The position numbers were made by a program, and so were the translations under genes. Below the pieces are notes generated by a model. The model saw only the letters and a list, made by a program, of their open reading frames with translations. It did no database searches and was not told the origin of the DNA. From positions 2,200,800-2,264,799 of the forward strand of contig NZ_CP061703.1 in assembly GCF_014764305.1 (NCBI RefSeq): a stretch of 64,000 nucleotides of DNA, read 5' to 3'. This document shows positions 51,798-60,324 of the stretch, one piece after another. Source of the DNA: Mesoflavibacter profundi. Lineage in GTDB: Bacteria > Bacteroidota > Bacteroidia > Flavobacteriales > Flavobacteriaceae. Each line of letters starts with the position of its first letter. Position 1 is the first letter of the stretch.

Positions 51798-52562
51798 ATG
51801 AAAAATATTTTTATTGTATCTACAGGTAGAACAGGAACACAATTTCTTGCTCATTTTTTTTCAGAAAAAATAAATAACGTAAAATCTGTTCATGAACCAT
51901 TTCCTTCAAGACGATTTAGAATTCTTTCTAATATGTATAGAGAAGGAAAAGTAGGAAAACAAACATTAAAAACAATTTTTAAATGGTCAAGAAAAGATTT
52001 ATTCAAAACAAAAAATCAAGATTATAATTTTTATATAGAAAGTAATAACTTTCTATATGGGTATTCAGGAGTAATAAATGAAATGATTAAGGATGCAAAA
52101 ATCATTCACATTGTTAGAGATCCTAGAGATTACATAAAATCGCATTTAAATCATGGTGTATTTAAAGGAAAAAAGCTTTTAGCTAAAAAATATTTACCCT
52201 ATTGGTTTATGGATGTTACTAAAGAAGTTACAACCAATAAAAAACTAAATCAATACGAAATACTTGCAGCAAGATGGGTGATTGTAAATAAATTTATTGA
52301 AGATTCTTGTAAAGAAAACCCAAATTATAAAATGTTTAAATACGAAGATATTTTTGGGCCTAATAAAAATGACTATTTATATGAAATGGCAAGTTTTATG
52401 GGTTTACCTGCAGATCAAATAGTCTTTAGTGAAAACTATGAAAAATTAAATGTGGGTAAAAAAAATATTGCAAAAACATGGAATTCTTGGCCAGAAGAAG
52501 ACCTAAAAAAAATATATAATATTTGTGGAGATTTAATGAAGCAATATAATTACGAGTTTTAA
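51798..52562 (+). CDS. Sulfotransferase (P-loop, PAPS-type)
   Basis: The 254-residue protein has the 5'-phosphosulfate-binding loop STGRTGTQFLAHFF (residues 7-20) and the 3'-phosphate-binding HIVRDPRDYIKSHLNHG (about residues 103-119). These are the two hallmarks of PAPS-dependent sulfotransferases. There is no signal peptide or membrane helix, so it would act in the cytoplasm on a lipid-linked precursor. It lies in the glycan locus between a GT2 and a hexapeptide acyltransferase. Sulfation of the glycan is therefore plausible; the acceptor is unknown. A second, unrelated sulfotransferase-like gene is at 54356. Confidence 0.83.
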   Translation: MKNIFIVSTGRTGTQFLAHFFSEKINNVKSVHEPFPSRRFRILSNMYREGKVGKQTLKTIFKWSRKDLFKTKNQDYNFYIESNNFLYGYSGVINEMIKDAKIIHIVRDPRDYIKSHLNHGVFKGKKLLAKKYLPYWFMDVTKEVTTNKKLNQYEILAARWVIVNKFIEDSCKENPNYKMFKYEDIFGPNKNDYLYEMASFMGLPADQIVFSENYEKLNVGKKNIAKTWNSWPEEDLKKIYNICGDLMKQYNYEF

Positions 52563-52572
52563 ACAAGTAAAT

Positions 52573-53151
52573 ATGAACAATAAAGAGACCTTTAATAATT
52601 CGTTTTTAAAAAAATATCATTTTTTAGAATACATCTTTTTCTTTATTAGATTTTTATTTTATAGAAAATCTGAAGGAATAGCTATGGTTTATTTATTGTA
52701 CTTTTTTATTCCTCAAAAAATTTTTAGAATAAATGGTTTTGTGGAATGGCCAGTCCATTTTACAAGTAGAGTACTATTTAGAAAAAATATAAAAGTTGGT
52801 AAAAGAACTGCTCCTGGTATGAATGCAGGTTGCTACATTCAAGCAAAAAACGGAATTCAAATAGGAAGTAATTTAAGAATGGGTCCTAATGTTGGACTTG
52901 TTTCTGCTAACCATGACGAAGACGATTATGATAATTGGGTTAAAAAAGATCCGATTAAAATAGGTAATAATGTCTGGTTAGGTATGGGAGTAGTTGTTTT
53001 ACCAGGTGTAACTATTGGTGATAATGTAATTATTGCAGCAAATTCTGTTGTTAATAAAGATATTCCTTCAAATGTGATTGCAGGTGGCATACCATGTAAA
53101 ATAATAAAAGATAAACCTGCTTATAAAGGAAAAAATTATGAACTTGATTAA
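52573..53151 (+). CDS. Hexapeptide-repeat acyltransferase (LacA/CysE family)
   Basis: The 192-residue protein has a hydrophobic N-terminal segment (about residues 17-50) that may anchor it to the membrane. A left-handed beta helix with hexapeptide repeats covers about 75-185: IGSNLRMGPNVGLVSANHDEDDY, IGNNVWLGMGVVVLPGVTIGDNVIIAANSVVNKD. The catalytic His lies in SANHDEDD (about residue 116). Such enzymes use acetyl-CoA to acetylate a sugar hydroxyl or amine. It overlaps the flippase-like gene by 14 bases. Confidence 0.83.
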   Translation: MNNKETFNNSFLKKYHFLEYIFFFIRFLFYRKSEGIAMVYLLYFFIPQKIFRINGFVEWPVHFTSRVLFRKNIKVGKRTAPGMNAGCYIQAKNGIQIGSNLRMGPNVGLVSANHDEDDYDNWVKKDPIKIGNNVWLGMGVVVLPGVTIGDNVIIAANSVVNKDIPSNVIAGGIPCKIIKDKPAYKGKNYELD

Positions 53152-54058
53152 GAACATTAATTTTTTTAAACTCTCGGTTTATATTTCAATATCTTTTTTG
53201 TTGTTGTTTTTATATAAATCAGATTATTTAGTCATTCCCAATATCTTAAATATATATAGGTTTATAATTTCATTTATCTTTTTATTTTTAGGCTTTATCT
53301 TCTCATGTGAAAATTGGCGTGTTGTTTTAAAACAAGATAAAGTTGTAGAGTTATCAGTTAAAGAAGGTATTATTTCCAATGGGCTATCAATTTTCACAAA
53401 GTATATTCCAGGAAAAGTCTTGACAGTGTTTTCTAGAGCTTTATATGTTCAAAAAAAGTATAATTTCCCAATAAAGAAGCTAGCTTTCGAATCTCTAAAA
53501 ACTCAATTAATATCACTTTGGGTTGGATTGATAATTGGTATTTACATTTTTTTTCAAGTAGAGTTAAGTCTATCTTTAAACATTGTAGTATTTGTATTTA
53601 TTATATTTTTCTCATTATTTCTTTTTTCAAAATACTTTAAACATAAACTAGTAGCGTTAGTAAATAAATTTTTAAAAAAAGACATAGATTATCCAGTACT
53701 TACCTTTAAAGAAGCATTAAAACTACTACCTAGTTTTTTTATTAATTGGGTTTTCTGGTGTTTAGGTTTTTATTTTTTAAGTTCATCTATTATAGCGTAT
53801 GATGTACCATTATCTGTAGGATTTAGTTTTGCATTAGCATGCGTTGTTGCGGTATTAGCATTAATAGCTCCTGGAGGAATTGGTGTAAGAGAAGGCGTAT
53901 TAATTACAATATTAATTGGGATAGGTTTAGAAAAGCAAGACGCAATATCTATATCGGTTATAAGTAGATTATGGTTTTTAGTAGGCGAAGTATTTATTTT
54001 TATATTGGCTTCAATTTTAAGTATAACAGATAAAGATAAAAAGACAGAAAGAAAATGA
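53138..54058 (+). CDS. UPF0104/LPG-synthase-TM-like membrane protein
   Basis: The 306-residue polytopic protein has about eight hydrophobic segments. The C-terminal motif LIAPGGIGVREGVLITILIGIG is typical of the lysylphosphatidylglycerol synthase TM region (AglD/UPF0104) family, which acts on polyprenyl-linked or lipid substrates. Family members can be flippases or GT-C transferases. No Wzx flippase was seen in the window, so this is a candidate for moving a lipid-linked intermediate, beside the ABC transporter. It overlaps both neighbours (14 and 4 bases). Confidence 0.82.
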   Translation: MNLIKNINFFKLSVYISISFLLLFLYKSDYLVIPNILNIYRFIISFIFLFLGFIFSCENWRVVLKQDKVVELSVKEGIISNGLSIFTKYIPGKVLTVFSRALYVQKKYNFPIKKLAFESLKTQLISLWVGLIIGIYIFFQVELSLSLNIVVFVFIIFFSLFLFSKYFKHKLVALVNKFLKKDIDYPVLTFKEALKLLPSFFINWVFWCLGFYFLSSSIIAYDVPLSVGFSFALACVVAVLALIAPGGIGVREGVLITILIGIGLEKQDAISISVISRLWFLVGEVFIFILASILSITDKDKKTERK

Positions 54059-54315
54059 CGATAGGTTTTATAACATCAGAATATCCTTATACTGAAGTTT
54101 CTCATACTAAAGGTAATACAACACGCATAAAAAAAATAGTAGTGACTTTAGTAAAACAAAGTATTAAAGTAGTTCAATTTTTATATCAAATAGAAAAGAA
54201 TAATCTCTTAGGATATTTGGATAAATGTGGTCCAAAAGGAAACAAATTTGTAATTGAAAAACTAACTTTACAAACTTCTAACGTTAATAATAAACAATAC
54301 ACTTTATTAAGATAA
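54055..54315 (+). pseudogene. Relic of a GT4 glycosyltransferase (N-terminus with internal deletion)
   Basis: The 86-codon frame is a decayed copy of the gene at 55051-56196. Its start, MTIGFITSEYPYTEVSHTKGNTT, lines up with MHVGLITSEYPHPEVNHAAGIAT, and VVTLVKQSIKVVQFLYQ matches AVTLVKQNVKVTVFVYH. After about residue 55 it jumps to NKFVIEKLTLQTSNVN, which resembles the KNFVFEKLALKKAKAY region around residue 135 of the full gene. About 80 residues are thus missing and the catalytic C-terminal half is absent. It cannot be an active transferase. The two copies flank the 54356 sulfotransferase-like gene, so the duplication may have arisen together with it. Confidence 0.75.
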
Positions 54316-54355
54316 AAATCTACAAGTAGTATATTAAACCGAAATTAAAAACACC

Positions 54356-55051
54356 ATGTACTTTCCTGAACTTAATAGAAATGAGCAAAATAGCCTGAAA
54401 ATGTCTTCTGCATTTTTATTAGGACTTTTTAGGAGAATTTTCTTAAAAAGAAAAAGGAAAGTTTTTATAATTGGGTTTCATAAAACAGGAACATCTACCT
54501 TAGGTAAAGCATTACAAATATTAGGTTATACCGTTTGTGGAAGCTTAAAAGAAGCCTATGATTATGATTTAAATAAAGATGTAAAATCTTATATTTTAGA
54601 AAAGGCTAAACCATTACTAAATACTTATGATTCTTTTCAAGATACACCTTGGTTTTTAATTTATAAAGAGCTTTATCAACTTTACCCAGATGCTTATTTT
54701 ATATTAACAAAAAGATCAGAAAAACACTGGATTAAAAGTGTACAGAAGCATTTTGGTGACCAAAAATTTAAATACCATGATTACATTTATGGTACAAACA
54801 ATTCTATTAAAGACGAAAGCATTTATTTAAAACGATACCAAAACCATAATTTAGAGGTTGAATTATTTTTTGAAGGAAAATCAAATTTTTTAATATTTGA
54901 TATAGAAAACAGTAATTGGGAGACATTAGTATCTTTTTTAGGAGCACGCAAACCTCTTGTTGCATTTCCTCATGCAAATAAGGCAGGAAATAATTTATTA
55001 TTAAAAACAAAAGTAAAAAGCTTAATTAAGCAATTATATTATAAGAAGTAA
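54356..55051 (+). CDS. Sulfotransferase family protein (Sulfotransfer_4-like)
   Basis: The 231-residue protein has a short hydrophobic N-terminal region (about residues 14-28), the PAPS-binding P-loop IIGFHKTGTSTLGKALQILGY (about residues 38-58) and a later 3'-phosphate-region motif FILTKRSEKHWIKSVQ (about 115-130). The pattern is the bacterial sulfotransferase family 4 type, unlike the PAPS-type gene at 51798. A shorter start at ATG 54401 is possible, since the first 15 residues are not clearly conserved. The 3' end overlaps the next ATG by one base (TAATG). The acceptor is unknown. Confidence 0.78.
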   Translation: MYFPELNRNEQNSLKMSSAFLLGLFRRIFLKRKRKVFIIGFHKTGTSTLGKALQILGYTVCGSLKEAYDYDLNKDVKSYILEKAKPLLNTYDSFQDTPWFLIYKELYQLYPDAYFILTKRSEKHWIKSVQKHFGDQKFKYHDYIYGTNNSIKDESIYLKRYQNHNLEVELFFEGKSNFLIFDIENSNWETLVSFLGARKPLVAFPHANKAGNNLLLKTKVKSLIKQLYYKK

Positions 55052-56196
55052 TGCATGTAGGTTTAATAACATCCGAATATCCACATCCAGAAGTCAATCA
55101 TGCAGCAGGTATAGCTACAAGTATAAAAAACCTAGCTGTAACCTTGGTAAAGCAAAATGTAAAAGTAACGGTATTTGTATATCATCAATCTAAGGATACT
55201 ATTATAGAGTCTGAAGGTGTTACTTTACATTTAATAAAAAAGAAACACTTTTCATTTTTTACTTGGTATCGTTATAGAAAACTTTTAAATACATATGTAA
55301 ATTCTATTGTAGCAAAAGAGCAAATAGATATTATTGAAGCACCAGATTGGACAGGAATTACTGCATTTATGCGATTTAAAGTGCCTTTAGTAATTCGATT
55401 TCATGGTAGCGACGCCTATTTTTGTAAGCTAGAAAACAGAAAACAAAAATTTAAAAATTTTGTATTTGAGAAATTAGCATTAAAAAAAGCCAAAGCTTAC
55501 ATCGCGCCAACAACTTATGCAGGAGAAGAAACAGCTAAAATATTTGGGTTAAACCGAAACAAAATAAAAACCATTCATTATGGTTTACAATTAGAACAAT
55601 TTATAAATTCTAATCCAGAAGCTTTTAAACCAAAAACCTTACTTTACATAGGGACAATTATTAGAAAAAAAGGAGTTTTAGAATTAGCCGAGGTTTTTAA
55701 TAAGTTAGTGCAAAAAGAACCAGAAGCACAATTAATTTTAATTGGTGGCGATTCTAATGATATACAAACAGGCTCAACTTCAACCTATCAATTAATGCAA
55801 AATATCTTCTCAGATCAAGCTAAATTAAAGGTTAATTATTTAGGAAAGCTTCCGTATTCAGAAGTGCAAACTCACATTAAAAATGCTCATGTTTGTACAT
55901 TTCCTAGTTTTGCTGAAACTTTGGGTATGGTAACTATAGAAAGTATGGCACTACAAAAACCGGTAGTAAATACTAGCATAGGTTGGGCACAAGAGTTAAT
56001 AGATGATGGTGAGAACGGTTTTTTAATTCATCCCAAGCAAACCGATGCGTATACAGAGCAAATCAGGACTTTATTTAATGATAAAGCATTGTGCTTAAAG
56101 TTAGGTCAAGCTGCAAGAAAAAAAGTAGAACATACTTTTGATATTGAAAACCAAGTGAAAAAGAATATAGACTATTATCAAAACTTGATATCATGA
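55051..56196 (+). CDS. Family 4 glycosyltransferase
   Basis: The 381-residue GT-B protein has an N-terminal GLITSEYPHPEV, acceptor-domain LVIRFHGSDAYFCKLE (about residues 112-127) and the sugar-nucleotide domain RKKGVLELAEVFNKLV with FPSFAETLGMVTIESMALQKPVVNTSIGWAQELI (about 287-320, E-x7-E in ETLGMVTIE). It has no signal peptide. It is the intact counterpart of the relic at 54055. Overlaps with neighbours (1 and 4 bases) put it in the same operon. Confidence 0.9.
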   Translation: MHVGLITSEYPHPEVNHAAGIATSIKNLAVTLVKQNVKVTVFVYHQSKDTIIESEGVTLHLIKKKHFSFFTWYRYRKLLNTYVNSIVAKEQIDIIEAPDWTGITAFMRFKVPLVIRFHGSDAYFCKLENRKQKFKNFVFEKLALKKAKAYIAPTTYAGEETAKIFGLNRNKIKTIHYGLQLEQFINSNPEAFKPKTLLYIGTIIRKKGVLELAEVFNKLVQKEPEAQLILIGGDSNDIQTGSTSTYQLMQNIFSDQAKLKVNYLGKLPYSEVQTHIKNAHVCTFPSFAETLGMVTIESMALQKPVVNTSIGWAQELIDDGENGFLIHPKQTDAYTEQIRTLFNDKALCLKLGQAARKKVEHTFDIENQVKKNIDYYQNLIS

Positions 56197-57743
56197 TTTA
56201 TTTAATTCACAATAATAAACATGTAGTCCAAGTTTTAGATATACATTTTAATCCTATACATGTAGACTTTACGTCTAGTCAACTAACAACACAATTATTT
56301 GAAATTGCGGCGCTTTATCCTAAACAATTAGTAGCTTGGTGTTATGTAGAGTTAAAACCATTTTTAAATCCTGAAGGGTTTAAAAAGGTGTTTCATCATG
56401 AAAAAATAATGGCTAGTTTTAATCCTACATCTCAAAATTATCTTTCCAATGCACTTGGTTATGCAGATCGAAACTATTTTTATAATGTAAATAAAACTGT
56501 AAATTATCCAACTTGGTTAATGTCTAGTTTGGTTGGCGGTATACACGCATCTGTACTCAATTCAGTTAAAGCCAACATTGATATATCAAGCAGCTTTAAT
56601 TATTTTTTATTAAGCTTAGCAAAGCATGGTATGCCTCAAGGTTTATTTTGTTATTCGTCACCAGAGTTACTAAAAGAAAACGTATCGATAAACTATAAAC
56701 CAGAAGTTGCCTCTACAAGTACTTTGTATCAATTTGTAAAGCAACATTATAAATGGGTTTGGGTTTATTTTTTAACCTTAAGTTTATGTGTTTATGAAAA
56801 ACGATTGCCTATTGTAGCCTTATTAAAATCTCTATTTTATAAGCAACAACATCATGATTTTAATTTAGGTAAAGTCAAAATAAATAGTTTAAAACAAGTT
56901 AACACAACGTCTACGGTAGATGTGATTATACCAACCATTGGAAGAAAAAAATATTTGTATGATGTGTTAGTAGATTTGTCTAAACAAACATTATTACCTA
57001 AAACTGTAGTCATTGTTGAACAAAATCCAGAACCAAACTCTACATCCGAATTAGATTATTTAACCACACAAGATTGGCCATTTATTATAGATCACACATT
57101 TACACATCAAACAGGTGTTTGTAATGCTAGAAATATTGCTTTGTCCAAAACACAAAGCGAATGGGTATTATTAGGTGACGACGATAATAGATTTGATGCA
57201 AATTTGATAGAAAGTTTATTAGACTCTGCAATAAATTATGGAATAAAAGCAGCGACTACAGTGTATTTGCAACCACATGAAAAACAAACTTTTATGGATA
57301 CAGCTCAAACAAGTATTTTTGGAGCTGGTAATACATTAATTCATTCTAGTTTATTAAAAACAGTCAAATTTGATATGAGTTATGAATTTAATTATGGCGA
57401 AGACACAGATTTTGGAATGCAAATTAGATATCAAGGCGAAGATGTTGTGTTTTTCTCAGATATTATAATAACACATTTAAAAGCTCCGTTTGGAGGATAT
57501 AGAACCAAGGTAAAACAGCTTTGGGATCATGAAGAAATACAACCAAAACCATCTCCGCCAATTTATTTATTGTACAAAACTTATTTAACCAAAAAGCAAT
57601 TATTAGGCTATAAATTATTATTAGGTTTAAAAACGTATAAAAAAAGTAAGATTAAAAATCCAGTTTCTTTCATTAAGGATTTTCAAACAAAATGGAAAAT
57701 AAGTGAAAAGTGGAGTCAAGCATTAGCAAAACAGAATGATTAA
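56193..57743 (+). CDS. Two-part protein with C-terminal family 2 glycosyltransferase domain
   Basis: The 516-residue protein has an N-terminal half (about residues 1-230) that I do not recognise, rich in aromatic residues (YFNNYF-like, FSYYS). A GT2 domain follows with VDVIIPTIGRKKYLYDVLVDL (about 241-261), VVIVEQNPE where VDDGS is usual, LLGDDDNRFD (about 327-336) as metal-binding Asp-rich motif, and FNYGEDTDFGMQIRYQG near residue 400. The N-terminal half may hold an additional transferase or binding domain; it is larger than in typical single-domain GT2 proteins. The 3' end overlaps the GT47-like gene by 8 bases. Confidence 0.78.
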   Translation: MIYLIHNNKHVVQVLDIHFNPIHVDFTSSQLTTQLFEIAALYPKQLVAWCYVELKPFLNPEGFKKVFHHEKIMASFNPTSQNYLSNALGYADRNYFYNVNKTVNYPTWLMSSLVGGIHASVLNSVKANIDISSSFNYFLLSLAKHGMPQGLFCYSSPELLKENVSINYKPEVASTSTLYQFVKQHYKWVWVYFLTLSLCVYEKRLPIVALLKSLFYKQQHHDFNLGKVKINSLKQVNTTSTVDVIIPTIGRKKYLYDVLVDLSKQTLLPKTVVIVEQNPEPNSTSELDYLTTQDWPFIIDHTFTHQTGVCNARNIALSKTQSEWVLLGDDDNRFDANLIESLLDSAINYGIKAATTVYLQPHEKQTFMDTAQTSIFGAGNTLIHSSLLKTVKFDMSYEFNYGEDTDFGMQIRYQGEDVVFFSDIIITHLKAPFGGYRTKVKQLWDHEEIQPKPSPPIYLLYKTYLTKKQLLGYKLLLGLKTYKKSKIKNPVSFIKDFQTKWKISEKWSQALAKQND

Positions 57744-58767
57744 ACTTTACACAAATACCAATTTTTTAAGTGAAACGTATCGACGTCAAGTCTTTCCGTT
57801 GCTATTTGATTTAGCATTTAAAAAAGATGAACAATTGTTAGAATACTATCAATTAGTTAATCAGGTAAAAGATGCAGATGTTGTAGTGTTTCCAATAGAC
57901 TATGCACTATTTATTAAGGACAAAGATGCTACAGATGCTTTATTAAGTGAAGCAAAATTATGTGCAAAACCAATTTGGATATATACTGCTGGAGATTACG
58001 GTTTTACTAATTATATTGATAATGCTTACACATTTAGACTTGGTGGATTTAAATCTAAATTAAACAATAAAACTTTTATTTTACCATCATTTATTAATGA
58101 TCCTTACACTACATTTTTAGATTCTAGATTTAAGCCAATAACTAAATCCAAACAGCCAACAATAGGATTTGTAGGTCATGCACAATTAGGATTTAAAAAA
58201 TGGATTAAAGAATTTTTTAATCATTTAAAATACACAGTTAAACGTAAGTTTAAAGGATGGAAAGTAGATAAACAAGCGTTTTATCCTTCAAGTATCAAAC
58301 GTGCAAGGTATTTGCAAACTTTATCAAAAAACGAATCTTTTCATTCTAATTTTATTTTAAGAAATAAATATCGCGCAGGACTACAAAATGAACAAACAAA
58401 AATAGATAGTAGTAAAGCATTTTATAATAACATAAATAATACGGCTTATACGTTTTGTATAAGAGGTGTAGGTAATTTTTCGGTACGTTTTTATGAAACG
58501 CTTGCTGTTGGTCGTATTCCCATTTTGATAGATACAGATTGTAAATTACCACTTGATCAAAGTATAGATTGGTCTAAGCATTGTTTGATTATAGACTCTA
58601 ATTCTAAAATCCCAATAGCAACTCAACTATTAGAATTTCATAATTCATTAAGTGAAGAAGCATTTAAAAACATTCAGCAATCTAACAGAGAATTGTGGTT
58701 AACTATGTTAAAAAGAGAAGCCTATTTTAAGCACATACATAATCATTTTAAAACCGAATTGTTATGA
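57736..58767 (+). CDS. Exostosin/GT47-like glycosyltransferase
   Basis: The 343-residue protein has a C-terminal motif FCIRGVGNFSVRFYETLAVGRIPILIDTDCKLPLDQSIDW (about residues 235-274), typical of exostosin (GT47) domains, where the RFYE and GRIPI residues bind the nucleotide sugar. The N-terminal half is less conserved (ADVVVFPIDYALF at about 51-63). Exostosin-type domains are best known from heparan sulfate polymerases but also occur in bacterial polysaccharide loci. Overlaps with its neighbours (8 and 4 bases) keep it in the operon. The substrate is unknown. Confidence 0.78.
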   Translation: MIKLYTNTNFLSETYRRQVFPLLFDLAFKKDEQLLEYYQLVNQVKDADVVVFPIDYALFIKDKDATDALLSEAKLCAKPIWIYTAGDYGFTNYIDNAYTFRLGGFKSKLNNKTFILPSFINDPYTTFLDSRFKPITKSKQPTIGFVGHAQLGFKKWIKEFFNHLKYTVKRKFKGWKVDKQAFYPSSIKRARYLQTLSKNESFHSNFILRNKYRAGLQNEQTKIDSSKAFYNNINNTAYTFCIRGVGNFSVRFYETLAVGRIPILIDTDCKLPLDQSIDWSKHCLIIDSNSKIPIATQLLEFHNSLSEEAFKNIQQSNRELWLTMLKREAYFKHIHNHFKTELL

Positions 58768-59762
58768 GATTTTCTTTAGTGATATGTACATACATGCGTC
58801 CGCAACCTTTATTAAAATTGTTAAAATCTGTAACAACTCAAACCTTATATCCAGACGAAATTTTAATAATTGATGGATCTACAAATAATGATACCAAAAC
58901 TATTTTAGAAGAAAATCCTTTTAAAAATTTAAAATATTTTAAAGTAGATGATTCGCAACGCGGATTAACTAAACAACGAAATTTTGGTGTTAATCAGGTA
59001 GGAAACACTATTGATGTGGTTTGTTTTTTAGATGACGATACTGTTTTAGAACCAGATTATTTTAAAGAAGTATTAAATACGTTTTTAAATAATCCTGAAA
59101 TTATAGGTGTTGGTGGCGTTGCTGTAAATGAAAATAACTGGAAGGTTAAACAACCTAATGTAACTTATAATAAATTTAGATATTATCAATTTGATAATTA
59201 CGTGGTTAAAGAAGGTTTAAGAAATGTGGTAAGAAACTATGTTGGATTACAGTCTCCTTTATTACCTGGAATACTTCCAGAATTTTCTCATGGAAGAACA
59301 TGTGGTTATCCTTTAACAGGTCAGTTACATGAGGTTGATTTGTTGATAGGTATGTCTATGTCTTTCCGTAAAAGCCTATTTAAACATATAAGTTTTTCTA
59401 AATACTTTGAAGGTTATGGACTTTATGAAGATGCTGACTTTAGTTTAAGAGCTTTAAAATATGGTAAAAACTGTATAAACACAGCTGCACGCTTAGCGCA
59501 TTATCATGATGCTTCCGGAAGACCAAACCAATATAAATATGGTAAAATGGTAGTTAGAAATGGCTGGTATGTTTGGCGTGTAAAAAATCCTAATCCAACC
59601 ATTAAAGCAAGATTTAAATTTCATTCAACATCTTTCTTGTTAACATTAATTAGAATGACCAATGTAATTACGACTAATGAAAGACAAAAAGCTTTAACCG
59701 AAAGTTTAGGACGTGTCGTTGGTTGGTTTTCTATTATCTTTAACCCACCAAAGCAAATTTAA
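58764..59762 (+). CDS. Family 2 glycosyltransferase
   Basis: The 332-residue GT-A protein has FSLVICTYMRPQPLLKLLKSVTTQ (about residues 3-26), IIDGSTNNDTKT, VCFLDDDTVLEPDYF (about 90-104) and a C-terminal GYGLYEDADFSLRALKYG motif (about 219-236, acceptor-side Asp). The family often transfers Gal, GlcNAc or rhamnose-type residues, but the donor is not readable. The 4-base overlap with the GT47 gene and a short gap to the CysE-type gene place it in the same unit. Confidence 0.86.
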   Translation: MRFSLVICTYMRPQPLLKLLKSVTTQTLYPDEILIIDGSTNNDTKTILEENPFKNLKYFKVDDSQRGLTKQRNFGVNQVGNTIDVVCFLDDDTVLEPDYFKEVLNTFLNNPEIIGVGGVAVNENNWKVKQPNVTYNKFRYYQFDNYVVKEGLRNVVRNYVGLQSPLLPGILPEFSHGRTCGYPLTGQLHEVDLLIGMSMSFRKSLFKHISFSKYFEGYGLYEDADFSLRALKYGKNCINTAARLAHYHDASGRPNQYKYGKMVVRNGWYVWRVKNPNPTIKARFKFHSTSFLLTLIRMTNVITTNERQKALTESLGRVVGWFSIIFNPPKQI

Positions 59763-59772
59763 TTTTATAACG

Positions 59773-60324
59773 ATGCATGTGTTTGCCTTAATAGCTTCAG
59801 ACTACAGAAAATACAAAAAATATGGTGGTCATTTTTTTTCAATTGTGTTTTTAACACAAGGGTTTTGGGCAATTTTTCAACACAGAATAGCACATTTTTG
59901 TTACCGATTAAAAATTCCGATAATAAAACATATTTTACTAATAATTTGTCTGTTATGGCAAAAATTAATAGAAATTATTACAGGAATTTCAATACCAAGT
60001 TCTGTACAAATAGGACATTCATTTTACATTGGTCATTTTGGAGGTATTATTATAAATGCTAAAAGTGTTATAGGTGATAATTGTAATTTGTCGCAAGGTG
60101 TAACCATTGGAGTAAGTGGTAGAGAAGCTTCAAGAGGTGTTCCTGTTATAGGAGATAATGTTTATATTGGTGCCAATGCAGTTGTAGCAGGTAAAATTAC
60201 TATAGGAAACAATTGTGTAATTGCTGCAAATTCTCTAGTTGTTAATACTTTTGAAGATGGTGTTACCTTACTTGGCGTACCAGCAAAAAAAGTAAATAAT
60301 AATTCTTCTAAAGGATATATATAA
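59773..60324 (+). CDS. CysE-type hexapeptide acetyltransferase (serine O-acetyltransferase-like)
   Basis: The 183-residue protein has a basic N-terminal part (DYRKYKKYGGHF) with a hydrophobic helix (about residues 20-50). A left-handed beta helix follows: IGHSFYIGHFGGIIINAKSVIGDNCNLSQGVTIGVSG and VIGDNVYIGANAVVAGKITIGNNCVIAANSLVVN. The pattern is that of the CysE/WcaB family, in which glycan-locus members acetylate sugars or act as putative colanic acid acetyltransferases. I start at ATG 59773, giving MHVFALIASDYRKY; the in-frame GTG 59713 is inside the preceding gene. Confidence 0.82.
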   Translation: MHVFALIASDYRKYKKYGGHFFSIVFLTQGFWAIFQHRIAHFCYRLKIPIIKHILLIICLLWQKLIEIITGISIPSSVQIGHSFYIGHFGGIIINAKSVIGDNCNLSQGVTIGVSGREASRGVPVIGDNVYIGANAVVAGKITIGNNCVIAANSLVVNTFEDGVTLLGVPAKKVNNNSSKGYI

